DNA of 64,000 nucleotides from RGIG4097 sp964637515 (GTDB lineage: Bacteria; Bacillota; Clostridia; Christensenellales; CAG-917), in contig CAZWUI010000006.1 of assembly GCA_964637515.1 (NCBI GenBank), positions 1 to 64,000 on the forward strand, read 5' to 3'. Both the position numbers and the translations under genes were made by a program. The notes under the pieces were generated by a model. That model was not told the origin of the DNA. It made no database searches and worked only from the letters and a program-made list of their open reading frames with translations. This document shows, one piece after another, positions 43,550 to 52,294 of the stretch. Numbering within the stretch: the stretch's first letter is position 1; the number at the start of each line of letters is the position of its first letter.

Positions 43550-44422
43550 TTATTTATTGAGTCCTGCTTGTTGCATAACTTCTTCTGCGAAGTTGTCTTC
43601 TCTCTTTTGGAGTCCTTCGCCCATTGCGTAACGGGTGAAACGAATGATGCTTGCTCCGCCGTTTTGTGCAAGGTATTGTGCGATGGTGATGTCGCTATTC
43701 TTGACGAAGACTTGGTCAAGGAGACAGATTTCTTTGAAGAACTTGTTGATTCTGCCTTCGATCATCTTTTCGATGATTGCGAGAGGTTTGGGATTGGGTT
43801 CGTTCAAAGATTGTGCTTTGAGGATTTCTTTTTCGTGTGCGACGACGTCTGCGGGGACTTCGTCCTTATTGACGTATTGTGCGTTTGCCGCTGCGATTTG
43901 GAGTGCTACGTCGTGAACGACTTCCTTGGGTGCGTTTGCGGATGCTTCGACCATAACGCCGATTTTGCCGCCCATATGGATATAGGTGTCGATGACGGAG
44001 TCGTTTGCAGTGTAGACGGTGAAACGTCTGATGGAGATTTTTTCTCCCATCTTCATGACGTATTCGTTGGTGACGTCGGTCATTGCTGCGGTGACGTCTG
44101 CGACGGATGCGTTTTCGTTGTCGAGAACGTAATCAGCGACTTTGCCAACGTATTCGTGGAAGATAGGTCCGTTTGCGACGAAGTCGGATTCACAGTTTAC
44201 TTCGAGAAGGACGCTCTTGTCGCCCTTGTTTGCTGCGAAAACGATGCCTTCTGCTGCGATACGAGATTCTTTCTTCGCTGCGGTTGCGATGCCTTTTTCT
44301 CTGAGGTAGTCGATTGCGGCTTCCATATCGCCGTCGGTTGCGACGAGTGCTTTTTTGCAATCCATCATACCGACACCGGTTCTACCGCGGAGTTCCATAA
44401 CGTCTTTGCTAGTGAATGCCAT
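43550..44422 (-). CDS. tsf: Elongation factor Ts
   Basis: Nucleotide exchange factor for EF-Tu. It opens with the N-terminal UBA-like domain and the signature LRGRTGVGMMDCKKALVATDGDMEAAIDYLREKG near 12, followed by EVNCESDFVANG near 74 and the two subdomains of the core. At 290 aa it is the usual length. AGGAGA precedes the ATG; rpsB lies 26 bp upstream, the near-universal rpsB-tsf pairing. Confidence 0.98.
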   Translation of the reverse strand: MAFTSKDVMELRGRTGVGMMDCKKALVATDGDMEAAIDYLREKGIATAAKKESRIAAEGIVFAANKGDKSVLLEVNCESDFVANGPIFHEYVGKVADYVLDNENASVADVTAAMTDVTNEYVMKMGEKISIRRFTVYTANDSVIDTYIHMGGKIGVMVEASANAPKEVVHDVALQIAAANAQYVNKDEVPADVVAHEKEILKAQSLNEPNPKPLAIIEKMIEGRINKFFKEICLLDQVFVKNSDITIAQYLAQNGGASIIRFTRYAMGEGLQKREDNFAEEVMQQAGLNK

Positions 44423-44448
44423 ATATATTCTCCTAAAATTTTTCTGAA

Positions 44449-45255
44449 TTATTCGGCTTCTTTCTCTGCGATTGCCTTTTCGAGGGCTTCTTCGGGAGAG
44501 AGAGCAACTTCTTCTTTTGCGACGGGTGCTTCTTCAACTGCGGGTTCTTCAACTTTTGCCGCGGTGAAGGATTCGCCTTGTTTGCCTTCGATGACTGCGT
44601 CTGCCATCAAGGATGCGAAGAGTTGGATTGCACGAATTGCATCGTCGTTTCCGGGGATGACGTAATCGACGAGATCGGGATCACAGTTGGTGTCTACGAC
44701 TGCGACGATAGGGATGTTGAGTTTGCGTGCTTCTTTGATTGCGATCTCTTCTTTTTTGAGGTCGACTACGAACAAGCAACCGGGCAAACCGCGCATATTT
44801 TTGATGCCGCCAAGGTTCTTTTCGAGGTCGTCACGTTCTTTCTTGAGTGCTGCGACTTCTTTCTTGGGGAGCATTTCAAATTCGCCGATGATTTCTTTTT
44901 GATTGATTTTGTTGAGTCTGTCAATACGAGTGCGAATGGTTTTGAAGTTGGTGAGAGTGCCACCGAGCCATCTTTGGTTGATGTAGAACATATCGCAACG
45001 TTCTGCTTCTTGTTGGATGGCATCTTGAGCTTGTTTTTTGGTGCCGACGAAAAGGACGGATTTGCCTTCTGCGGCGATGCTCTTCACGAATTGGTAAGCC
45101 GCTTCGACGTGATCGACGGAAATTGCGAGGTCGATGATGTGAATATCGTTGCGGGTTGCGTAGATGTACCTAGACATTTTAGGGTTCCATCTTCTGGTTT
45201 GATGTCCGAAATGGACGCCTGCTTCGAGCAGGGCTTTCATGGTTGTTACGGCCAT
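44449..45255 (-). CDS. rpsB: 30S ribosomal protein S2
   Basis: Small-subunit protein binding near S1 and the 16S head. Features are MKALLEAGVHFGHQTRRWNPKMSRYIYATRNDIHIIDL near the start, FVGTKKQAQDAI near 67, YINQRWLGGTLTNFKTI near 93, LPGCLFVVD near 154 and PIVAVVDTNCDPDLVDYVIPGNDDAIRAI near 180. The 268-aa product carries an acidic Ala/Glu-rich tail of about 35 residues beyond the conserved domain. AGGAGG precedes the ATG. Confidence 0.98.
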   Translation of the reverse strand: MAVTTMKALLEAGVHFGHQTRRWNPKMSRYIYATRNDIHIIDLAISVDHVEAAYQFVKSIAAEGKSVLFVGTKKQAQDAIQQEAERCDMFYINQRWLGGTLTNFKTIRTRIDRLNKINQKEIIGEFEMLPKKEVAALKKERDDLEKNLGGIKNMRGLPGCLFVVDLKKEEIAIKEARKLNIPIVAVVDTNCDPDLVDYVIPGNDDAIRAIQLFASLMADAVIEGKQGESFTAAKVEEPAVEEAPVAKEEVALSPEEALEKAIAEKEAE

Positions 45256-45350
45256 TTTATGGTCCTCCTTGATTTGTTTTTACCTCCCCCGACTTCGACG
45301 TTCAGGCTACCTGTCGGAACAACCTAAACTCCGCCGAGGTGTGCGGTGCG
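45256..45350 (-). promoter_or_regulatory. Structured 5' leader of rpsB-tsf (candidate autoregulatory RNA)
   Basis: The transcribed leader of about 95 nt contains CCGAC and GTCGG arms that enclose a small AGG-TAG-CCT hairpin, preceded by a GC-rich CACCTCGGCGGAG segment. Ribosomal protein leaders that bind their own product are common for rpsB; this one is identified only by position and its potential to fold. Confidence 0.45.
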
Positions 45351-45356
45351 ATGATG

Positions 45357-45385
45357 ATTATATTATATAAATAAATTTTTTGCAA
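45357..45385 (-). promoter_or_regulatory. Promoter of rpsB-tsf
   Basis: Minus-strand TTGCAA (45380-45385), 17-nt spacer, TATAAT (45357-45362), with AT-rich sequence upstream as expected for a strongly expressed ribosomal gene. Confidence 0.82.
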
Positions 45386-45440
45386 GAAAAATAAACAACT
45401 TTTTCAAGCAAAAATGAAGGATTTTGCGAGAAGAGTGAAA

Positions 45441-45755
45441 TTACTCTTCTTCGCCGTCCCATTCTTCGAGCATTTTCAAAAACTCGTTGAAGACTTTTTC
45501 AAGCACTTCGTCGTCTTCGATTGCCGCAAAATTGGTGTTTCCTTCTTTGTCTTCGACGATTTCATAGATGAGGACTTCGTCGTCTTCGATATCGGGAAGG
45601 GGCTCGACGGGTTTCATGACGATATACCACTTGCCGTCAACGTCAAGTGTTGCGAGTTCATAAAACTCTTCGTCTTTGTCTGTTGCTTCGTTATAAAGGA
45701 CGATAATATCGTCGTCTTCGGTTGCTTCGTTTTGGTCTTTGAAAAAGTCTGCCAT
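45441..45755 (-). CDS. DUF1292 domain-containing protein
   Basis: Small acidic protein of the DUF1292 family (YrzB-like in B. subtilis), function unknown. The 104-aa product shows the family pattern DDIIVLYNEATDKDEEFYELATLDVDGKWYIVMKPVE near 14 and DDEVLIYEIVEDKEGNTNFAAIEDDEVLEKVFNEF near 57. I start at ATG 45755, preceded by AAAGGAGG; an earlier in-frame start would add 20 unrelated residues. It follows ruvX, as usual in the ireB-ruvX-DUF1292 cluster of Bacillota. Confidence 0.93.
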   Translation of the reverse strand: MADFFKDQNEATEDDDIIVLYNEATDKDEEFYELATLDVDGKWYIVMKPVEPLPDIEDDEVLIYEIVEDKEGNTNFAAIEDDEVLEKVFNEFLKMLEEWDGEEE

Positions 45756-45885
45756 AAGTAGACCTCCTTTGTTTTCATTGATTTTAGCATAAACCGCGCC
45801 AAAATGCAATAGCAATAATTTATTGACGTGTTTTGATCGGTTTTCCGCCGTTATGCTACCCTACTTAATTGCAAAATTAATCCGA

Positions 45886-46314
45886 TTAGAATAGCGGTTT
45901 TTGCTTTTCAAGGTAGGACTGCAAAATTATCGTTGCCGCCACTTTGTCGATGACGGTTTTTCTCTTTTCTCGTCTTACGTCCGCCTCAATGAGCATTCTT
46001 TCCGCAGATACAGTCGTCAGTCTTTCGTCAACGTAGACAACTTCAAGTCCGCTTGCTTCTTTCAGTGCGTCCCCAAACTCTCTCGTGACTTCCACTCTCG
46101 GACCTTCGGTGCCGTCCATATTGAGCGGAAGACCAAGGACGAATGCGTCGGCGTCTTCGCGTTTTGCGTATTCCACGAAATAGGCAATATCCTGTTCGAA
46201 AGTCTTGCCCTTTCTGACGTAGGTTTCTCTCGGATTTGCGGTTATTCCCAGCATATCGCTGACCGCTACTCCTATTCTGACGTCACCGACGTCAAGTGCG
46301 ATTTTTCTTTTCAT
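45886..46314 (-). CDS. ruvX: Putative pre-16S rRNA nuclease / Holliday junction resolvase-like RuvX (YqgF)
   Basis: RNase H-fold nuclease. In E. coli YqgF is implicated in 16S rRNA 5' maturation; a Holliday-junction role has also been proposed. The 142-aa product has IALDVGDVRIGVAVSD near 4 with the first catalytic Asp, FVLGLPLNMDGTEGPR near 58, VVYVDERLTTVSAERML near 94 and a late Asp in VIDKVAATIILQSYL near 120. GGAG precedes the ATG. It lies 10 bp after the ABC permease gene. Confidence 0.95.
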   Translation of the reverse strand: MKRKIALDVGDVRIGVAVSDMLGITANPRETYVRKGKTFEQDIAYFVEYAKREDADAFVLGLPLNMDGTEGPRVEVTREFGDALKEASGLEVVYVDERLTTVSAERMLIEADVRREKRKTVIDKVAATIILQSYLEKQKPLF

Positions 46315-46324
46315 AGTTTCTCCG

Positions 46325-48043
46325 TTATTTCAAAAATCCGTTGGAAAGCGGAATTTGTCGATTTCTATTTTTTGGCGCAGTTTTATTGTCGTCCATTTTC
46401 TCGTATAAACTCTCTCCTTTTTTGAAAAGAAGCAGATTGAACGCTACCGCAATAATCAATGCTATTACCGCTGTCAGTCCCCAAAACAGTGCGTACGTCC
46501 CGATTTCGCCGAAAATCGGCTCCATTGCCGAGAATACGCTTGCTATCACGATGATGAATATCGCAAGCGCCGTGCACACTAGATACGGCACCAAAATCAA
46601 CATATTACCTCGTTGAAGCTCTGATGTATCCTTCCAATCGAGATTGGGTTTTCGCATATCTATATATATTGAAAATGCGTTTGTCCCCGTTGATATTATA
46701 AGCATTACCAAGCCGAAAAGCAAGGCGTTTACCGCTCCGACTTTCATCACTGTCCCTGCAATAATTGTGAGCAACACCACGCCGACCGCCGACACAATAT
46801 TTGCAAACAACACCTTTTCAAAAATGATTTCATTAGGCTTTACGGGCAAGTGTTTCATGAGATAATAGGTTTTTCCGTCCCGACTGAAAGCAAGTGTTGC
46901 GGATGCGTTTATGCCGGAATTAAGGAGTATGGAATACAAGAACGCAACGCCTGTTTGTACCATAGGTACAAGTATGTTTCCGCTTTCCTCTGCGGATAGA
47001 AGTATCGTGTAGCTGTCGCTATCAGTGGCAAGATAGGTTACGACGAGCATAATCGGCGAAAGAATCACGTTCATAAACGACGACAATGCAAGCCCCGGAT
47101 AGCGCACGAGCGACTTGAAATCTCTCTCTAAAAGTGCGGATATGTGAGACTGTCTAGTGAGTTTTTTACTTTTTGCCGAGTTTTTCTTGCTCGTTTCGAT
47201 TTGAGCGGATACCGCTCTTGCGTAAAACGCTTTCGAGATGAGCGTGATGAGCAAAATCAATCCGCCGTATATTCCTATCGCTATTCCGAGGTTTGCCCAC
47301 GGATTTATGCCGAGTGAAAAGTAGACAACCACCTTATCGGGATATGCAATATTGGCAATTCTGACGATTGCGGAAATCGTACCGCTTGACAAATTTGTCA
47401 AGTTTTCCGTATTTGCGATTTCGGGGAAGGTAACGAAGTATATTGCGAAGAGAGCGCAGAATAAAATAAGTAATACGACCGTGCCTACAACGCTTCTTTT
47501 TTTGAAGAATTTAGACAAGTACATAAGCGGCATAGATACGATTGACGCGATCGCCAAAGGTAGCAACGGCGTGAGAAGTATTATTGGCAAAATAAGTGGA
47601 TAGAATGCGGGAAACACATAATATCCGTGTGCCGATGCGGTCAGTGCTACGGTGAGCAAAGACGGCAATAACACGTAGGTTGAGATAATGAGTTCGTTGA
47701 CGTAGACGACGGAGATTTTCGCAAAGTATACGACCGTCGGAGACACCGGCAACGACGACAAAAATCCGACGTCGTCGGATAGGTAGAGAGTGGATAGCAC
47801 GCCGTGCACCGCAAAGAAAAACGTTATCACTTGCGCAGATGCGATAATAAGAGTCACTTCGTGCGGAAATATTCCTTTTTGCACCGCCGTTTGCGTGATT
47901 GTGTACAACATAACACAAATCACCGCCATAAGCGGTAACGTTGACAGTGTGCCTACGATGGGCGCAATGATCTTCTTGCCCTCCCTGCGCACGCTGTACT
48001 GATTTTTGAGCAGTAGTTTGAATACGAGTAGATACTTACTCAT
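46325..48043 (-). CDS. ABC transporter permease (ABC-2-like, about 12 TM)
   Basis: Large hydrophobic permease of 572 aa with roughly a dozen membrane helices and a cytoplasmic loop near 285-300 rich in Lys and Ser. It overlaps the ATPase gene by 8 bp, so the two certainly form one transporter. Proteins of this layout in Clostridia are annotated as putative ABC-type exporter or peptide-export permeases; substrate unknown. The C-terminus ends in a short soluble tail with several Lys and Asn residues. Confidence 0.88.
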   Translation of the reverse strand: MSKYLLVFKLLLKNQYSVRREGKKIIAPIVGTLSTLPLMAVICVMLYTITQTAVQKGIFPHEVTLIIASAQVITFFFAVHGVLSTLYLSDDVGFLSSLPVSPTVVYFAKISVVYVNELIISTYVLLPSLLTVALTASAHGYYVFPAFYPLILPIILLTPLLPLAIASIVSMPLMYLSKFFKKRSVVGTVVLLILFCALFAIYFVTFPEIANTENLTNLSSGTISAIVRIANIAYPDKVVVYFSLGINPWANLGIAIGIYGGLILLITLISKAFYARAVSAQIETSKKNSAKSKKLTRQSHISALLERDFKSLVRYPGLALSSFMNVILSPIMLVVTYLATDSDSYTILLSAEESGNILVPMVQTGVAFLYSILLNSGINASATLAFSRDGKTYYLMKHLPVKPNEIIFEKVLFANIVSAVGVVLLTIIAGTVMKVGAVNALLFGLVMLIISTGTNAFSIYIDMRKPNLDWKDTSELQRGNMLILVPYLVCTALAIFIIVIASVFSAMEPIFGEIGTYALFWGLTAVIALIIAVAFNLLLFKKGESLYEKMDDNKTAPKNRNRQIPLSNGFLK

Positions 48044-48776
48044 CGGCGGTTTCGTCGTCTGACGTGATTTGCAAGAACAATTCTTCGAGAGATTTAGAGA
48101 GTCCGCTTTCGTGAAGCTCCGAAACGGTGCAAACGGTGATCAAATTTCCGCCGTCGATAATCCCTACTCTGTCGCAGACCTTTTCCACGACGTCGAGTAC
48201 GTGTGAACTGAAAAATACACTATTCCCTTTTTCAGCATATTCACGCATAAGTTTTTTGAGTGTATAGGCGGATTTAGGGTCTAGTCCGGTGAGCGGTTCG
48301 TCCAAAACCCAAAGTTTAGGCTCGTGAATGAGTGCACCGATGACGTTGAGTTTTTGTTTCATACCGTGGGAATAACTCTTTATTTGATCGTTTATCGCAC
48401 TTTCTAGGTCAAAAAGTTTCAAATAGCGGTCAATACGCTCTTTTCTTTCATATTCGGGAACGTCAAAGACGTTCGCCATGAAATTTAGATATTCCGCGCC
48501 CGTCAATCTCTCGTAGATGACGTGGTCGTCGGATACGTAACCGATTTGTTTTTTTGTTTCAATCGGGGACGATTTCAAGTCCGCTCCGTTCACTTGGATA
48601 TTTCCGTCATCGAAGGACAAAATCCCCGTGATACATTTTATCGTAGTTGATTTTCCTGCGCCGTTCGGTCCAATAAAACCAAAGATTTCACCGGGGTTTA
48701 CGGTGAGCGTAAGATTGTTTACGGCGGGTACTGAATTGCCTGAATAGGATTTTGTGAGATTGTTGATTTTCAGCAT
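48036..48776 (-). CDS. ABC transporter ATP-binding protein
   Basis: ATPase of the exporter encoded with the neighbouring permease. Walker A FGFIGPNGAGKSTTIKCI is near residue 34, the Q-loop near 79 (KKQIGYVSDDHVIYERLTG), the signature SYSHGMKQKLNVIGALIHEP near 133 (SHGMKQK instead of the usual SGGMKQK form), Walker B LWVLDEPLTGLDP near 155 and the switch His in VFFSSHVLD near 189. Length is 246 aa. Its ATG overlaps the rarA stop by one base. Confidence 0.94.
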   Translation of the reverse strand: MLKINNLTKSYSGNSVPAVNNLTLTVNPGEIFGFIGPNGAGKSTTIKCITGILSFDDGNIQVNGADLKSSPIETKKQIGYVSDDHVIYERLTGAEYLNFMANVFDVPEYERKERIDRYLKLFDLESAINDQIKSYSHGMKQKLNVIGALIHEPKLWVLDEPLTGLDPKSAYTLKKLMREYAEKGNSVFFSSHVLDVVEKVCDRVGIIDGGNLITVCTVSELHESGLSKSLEELFLQITSDDETADE

Positions 48777-50080
48777 TATTGTGGCTTGAATTTTGATTTG
48801 CGTTGTGCTTTTCTTTCTTTGACGACCTTTTCAAAGCCGTTTTCGGTCGGCTCGTAGAATACGGCGGATTTCAATTCGTCGGGAAGATATTGTTGGTCCA
48901 CCCAACCGCCGAAATCGTGGGGATATTTGTATCCGCTTATGACTTCTCCTTTGTAGTTGTGGTCGCGAAGATAGATTGGGACGGATTCGCGTTTGACGGT
49001 TTTCACCGCTTCTTCCGCTTTCATGAGAGCGACTTCCACACGGTTTGACTTCGGTGCTTCCGCAACGTAAATTATGCCTTCTGTGAGCGGTATTCTGCCT
49101 TCGGGTAAGCCGATTTTTTCGTATGCGTTCATAGCGGAAACCGCAACTACCAGTGCGTTTGGATCAGCCATTCCGACGTCTTCCGCTGCGTGAATAACGA
49201 TTCGTCTTGCGATGAGCATAGGATCACACCCTGCTTCGATGAGTCGTTCCGCCCAGTAAACTGCCGCATCCGAGTCGCTACCGCGCATACTCTTGATGAA
49301 TGCGGAAATTATATCGTAATACATGCTCTCGTCAAAGCCGAGAGCTTTTCTCTGTATGGACTGCTCTGCCACCGTCTTGTCAACGTGAATTATGCCGTCA
49401 GCGGATGCGTGAGTGGTTATGACTGCAAGTTCGAGAGCGTTCAAAGCGGTTCTCATATCCCCGCCCGATGCCCAAGCAAGATGATTGAGCGCATCGTCGT
49501 CGACTTGCACGTTCATATCGCCAAGACCGCGGTCTTTGTCTGCAAGCGCATGTTGAAGTCCGCCGAGAATATCCTTATCGGTGAGCCTTGAAAACTCAAA
49601 AACACGGCATCTCGACACGATTGCTCTCGTCATATTTGCATAAGGATTTTCGGTCGTCGAGCCGATGAAGATGATATATCCCTGCTCGATTGCCTGAAGC
49701 ACGCTATCCGATTGCGCTTTATTCCACCTATGACATTCGTCAAGGAGCAGATAAGTGCGCTTTCCGTACACTCTCAACAACTCTTTTGCGTCTTCGATGA
49801 CTTTTTTTGCGTCAGCAACACCTGCGGTAACGGCATTGAGTTTGACGAAGTTTGCGTTGGTATTTTGAGCGATTATATGCGCAAGAGTGGTCTTTCCTGT
49901 GCCGGGAGGACCGTAAAAAATGCAACTTCCGAGTCTATCTGCGGAGATTGCCCTACGAAGCAACGAGCCTTGACCGACGATTTTAGACTGCCCGATAAAC
50001 TCATCAAGAGTTTGAGGGCGCATTCTTTCGGCGAGGGGTGCCATTCTTTCAACATTGTTTTGCAAATCAAATAAGTCCAT
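48776..50080 (-). CDS. rarA: Replication-associated recombination protein A (RarA/MgsA)
   Basis: Clamp-loader-like AAA+ ATPase acting at stalled forks. It opens with APLAERMRPQTLDEFIGQ near 14, has Walker A IFYGPPGTGKTTLAHIIA near 54, Walker B LLLDECHRWNKAQSD near 112, sensor GSTTENPY near 136, SRCRVFEFSRL near 151 and the C-terminal tetramerisation region with DVGMADPNAL near 292. Length is 434 aa, normal. A TTTACT-17-TATAAT promoter ends 6 nt before the ATG, so translation may start at or near the RNA 5' end; an internal ATG at codon 13 is an alternative start. Confidence 0.96.
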   Translation of the reverse strand: MDLFDLQNNVERMAPLAERMRPQTLDEFIGQSKIVGQGSLLRRAISADRLGSCIFYGPPGTGKTTLAHIIAQNTNANFVKLNAVTAGVADAKKVIEDAKELLRVYGKRTYLLLDECHRWNKAQSDSVLQAIEQGYIIFIGSTTENPYANMTRAIVSRCRVFEFSRLTDKDILGGLQHALADKDRGLGDMNVQVDDDALNHLAWASGGDMRTALNALELAVITTHASADGIIHVDKTVAEQSIQRKALGFDESMYYDIISAFIKSMRGSDSDAAVYWAERLIEAGCDPMLIARRIVIHAAEDVGMADPNALVVAVSAMNAYEKIGLPEGRIPLTEGIIYVAEAPKSNRVEVALMKAEEAVKTVKRESVPIYLRDHNYKGEVISGYKYPHDFGGWVDQQYLPDELKSAVFYEPTENGFEKVVKERKAQRKSKFKPQ

Positions 50081-50086
50081 AAATAA

Positions 50087-50115
50087 ATTATAAAATTTTT
50101 TTATAGAAAAGTAAA
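50087..50115 (-). promoter_or_regulatory. Promoter directly before the rarA start codon
   Basis: Minus-strand TTTACT (50110-50115), 17-nt spacer, TATAAT (50087-50092). The usual 7-nt distance to +1 places the transcript start on the ATG at 50080, giving a leaderless message unless another promoter is used. Confidence 0.55.
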
Positions 50116-50256
50116 GAAAAGATTTCGAAAAAGCGGAATATTGCGGGTAATTGTCGGCAAATGATGTGCTTTCATCAAAATAATTATTGTTTGCGGGAAA
50201 AATGCATATGATTTTTTACGAAACAGACAAATTTACTTTTGCGCCAAAATTCACGA

Positions 50257-51684
50257 CTACTTCGAAAAAGGTGTTTTCAAGACGATTTTCAAGGGAATTT
50301 TCCCGAGTTTCACACATGGCACACCCGTCATAACAGTGCCGTTTACAGACAAAACTTCATTGTCGGATGGCAATATGGTGATGTGATGAGATATTCCTTT
50401 TGAGAGCAAATCAAATTCGATTTTGGCAAAATCAGACGGAATTGACGGAGACAGAGTTAAGTTGTCGTTCCCGATAGAAATGCCGAATTTCACTGTTTTT
50501 TGTTGTGTGTACGGCACAAAAGTATTCTTGATTTTGATATTTTTTAGAATACTTTTCTGTTTTTTCTGCGTTTTTGCGTACAATATCGACATTATATCGT
50601 TTGAGGATAATGCGCTTGCAAGTGAAATAAGATCGTTTTTCTTGTAGATTGTGAAAATCGTGCCGATACCAAAACTTACTTTTTTTGCAGTTATCGTAGG
50701 TGGCGCTACCCTTTTCATATATCCGTCAAGCACTAGTGCATAACAATAATCGTCAAGATTTAGTTTTGTAGATTGACAACTCAAGTTTTCCAAAAAGGTT
50801 TTCTTTGCACTGTCATCCGCATTGTTGAATACATCGTAACTGTCGAGAATTTCAAGCGGACGATAAAACCGATAGAATGAAAACAACTTGAGTAAGTTCA
50901 TCCCGTCCGCAATATTAGACAACACTCTTTTTGTGGAATTTAGCACGTCAAGATAGACTGCGTCGGCAATTTTTACACTCTCTTCTCTCTCGTTTGATGA
51001 GAAATGCAAAAACACGTTGTTATCTTTCAGGCGCAGATATTGTTTTGACTTTTCATAACGCTTTGGATTTGTCGAGATTTTCTTTGCGATTTTGTGAATT
51101 TTGTCAAACGTGATAATTCTTTTGCCAAGAAACGCAACTTTTTCAAGGTATACGTACAAAAGTCCGTCTTTTATCAAGTCAACTTCGGGAAAACTTACAG
51201 TACTAATCTTGTTGAAAGCATTAAAAATCGTTGCGACTTTGTCTTCAATCAACAAATACTCACAACTCTCCAAACATAATCTTGCCATTGTAACCACCCT
51301 TGTTTCATCGTCTACGCACGGAAGGTCGCAAAGAGTTTCAAAGTTTTTCTTCTTTTTTGAAATGTTTTTCATAAATTCGAAGTAAGGCAAAAACTCACGG
51401 AAATCTTCGCATTTGGACTTTTTGCAGACTTTTAGTGCCTTTTTTATCGTCCTGTAAAACGGTTTGCCGTCGTATTTACACTTGCCGTTTTCACTTGCTT
51501 GCCCGAATTTTCGAGCAGTTAGGCCGCACTTTTCGATATAATCTTCATCGTTTAAAGTGCGAGTAAAATGCTCGCGCGGAGAGCGTTTTGTGACTATATA
51601 TACCGCTAAAAATAGTAGCGTGACAACACTTGCAATCAGATATTCCATATCCTTATTCTTGCCAAGCGGTGAGTTTTTAAGCAT
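50257..51684 (-). CDS. Hypothetical membrane-anchored protein (475 aa)
   Basis: I do not recognise a characterised family. One membrane segment lies near residues 14-32, followed by a basic, cysteine-containing region, a long helical part (about 110-320) and a beta-rich end (about 370-475). The stretch LLKLFSFYRFYRPLEILDSY and the following Asn/Asp-rich helix recall, weakly, the segment before the catalytic part of very large GH94/GT84 cyclic-glucan-synthase-like membrane proteins. None of their catalytic domains is present. Start is uncertain: ATG 51684, or ATG 51648 just before the membrane segment with AAGGAT only one base away. It lies 9 nt after the rnpB terminator and has no partner gene. 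Confidence 0.7.
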   Translation of the reverse strand: MLKNSPLGKNKDMEYLIASVVTLLFLAVYIVTKRSPREHFTRTLNDEDYIEKCGLTARKFGQASENGKCKYDGKPFYRTIKKALKVCKKSKCEDFREFLPYFEFMKNISKKKKNFETLCDLPCVDDETRVVTMARLCLESCEYLLIEDKVATIFNAFNKISTVSFPEVDLIKDGLLYVYLEKVAFLGKRIITFDKIHKIAKKISTNPKRYEKSKQYLRLKDNNVFLHFSSNEREESVKIADAVYLDVLNSTKRVLSNIADGMNLLKLFSFYRFYRPLEILDSYDVFNNADDSAKKTFLENLSCQSTKLNLDDYCYALVLDGYMKRVAPPTITAKKVSFGIGTIFTIYKKNDLISLASALSSNDIMSILYAKTQKKQKSILKNIKIKNTFVPYTQQKTVKFGISIGNDNLTLSPSIPSDFAKIEFDLLSKGISHHITILPSDNEVLSVNGTVMTGVPCVKLGKIPLKIVLKTPFSK

Positions 51685-51693
51685 AAATCGGAC

Positions 51694-51720
51694 AAAATAA
51701 AAACGCTCTTTCGAGCGTTT
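51694..51720 (-). terminator. Terminator of rnpB
   Basis: AACGCTC and GAGCGTT pair over 7 bp (51702-51719) with a 4-nt loop; TTTTTATTTTG follows on the minus strand. It is directly adjacent to the 3' end of the RNase P RNA. Confidence 0.88.
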
Positions 51721-52043
51721 GCAAGATTAGTCTGTAAGCCGAGTTCTGTCTTGGACGGCCATCTATCTAGCCGATACGTTGCCGTATCGATCAAGCGACG
51801 TGTGGAGCGGACGGGCAATCCTATATGCTCCGGTCTTGCATCGAGTGGGGTTTACATCACGCCTCGTCACCGATTTGCGGGTGAGCTCTTACCTCGCCTT
51901 TCCATCCTTACCCTTGCGGGCGGTATTTTTCTGTTGCACTATCCTTAAAGTCGCCTTCACAGGTATTTCACCTGCACTCTTGCCCTATGATGCTCGGACT
52001 TTCCTCACGGTATTTCTACCCCGCGACCGCCCGACTAACTTGC
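51721..52043 (-). ncRNA. rnpB: RNase P RNA, class A type
   Basis: Catalytic RNA that removes tRNA 5' leaders. On the minus strand the conserved blocks occur in the right order: GAGGAAAGTCCGAGC (CR I) near 51990, CATAGGGCAAGAGTGC, AGTGCAACAGAAA, GTAAGAGCTCACC, GATGTAAACCCC, and near the 3' end TAGATAGATGG and GACAGAACTCGGCTTACAGAC (CR V). The 5' GCAAGTTAGTC pairs with 3' GACTAATCTTGC as P1. The 323-nt size is short for class A but all core elements can be seen. Ends are set by P1 pairing, a promoter 7 nt upstream and a terminator directly after. Several overlapping reading frames here are not genes. Confidence 0.95.
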
Positions 52044-52049
52044 TTTGTC

Positions 52050-52078
52050 ATATTAGCACGGACGGGAAAAATGCGCAA
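52050..52078 (-). promoter_or_regulatory. Promoter of rnpB
   Basis: Minus-strand TTGCGC (52073-52078), 17-nt spacer, TAATAT (52050-52055). The expected transcription start coincides with the first base of P1 of the RNase P RNA. Confidence 0.75.
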
Positions 52079-52196
52079 GCAAAAACGGATATATACACCG
52101 CACAATTTTGACAATTCGATAATCTATCAACCTAATTTTGTTTGAAATATATAAATTGTGTTGTGAAAGTAATTGAAGTTCGCAAATATAATTCGC

Positions 52197-52222
52197 AAAA
52201 AAAGCGGAGCGTTTTGCCCCGC
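52197..52222 (-). terminator. Terminator after recN
   Basis: GCGGGGC and GCTCCGC form a 7-bp stem (52204-52222, one G-U) followed by seven T on the minus strand. It lies 72 nt past the recN stop and separates nadK-argR-recN from rnpB. Confidence 0.85.
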
Positions 52223-52294
52223 AAAATAATAATTTGATTTTAACAACCCTATGTGCTTTTCGGTTTTTACAAATAATTTATTGATTGACTCTGA

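Noticed and set aside
43547..44665. A 372-codon open frame on the plus strand opposite tsf and rpsB
   Set aside because: It mirrors the codon usage of the real genes on the minus strand, is rich in Cys, Asp and Phe without any domain, and tsf and rpsB are certain.
51751..52111. Reading frames across 51.6-52.1 kb
   Set aside because: They lie on the RNase P RNA gene, whose conserved blocks explain the sequence.
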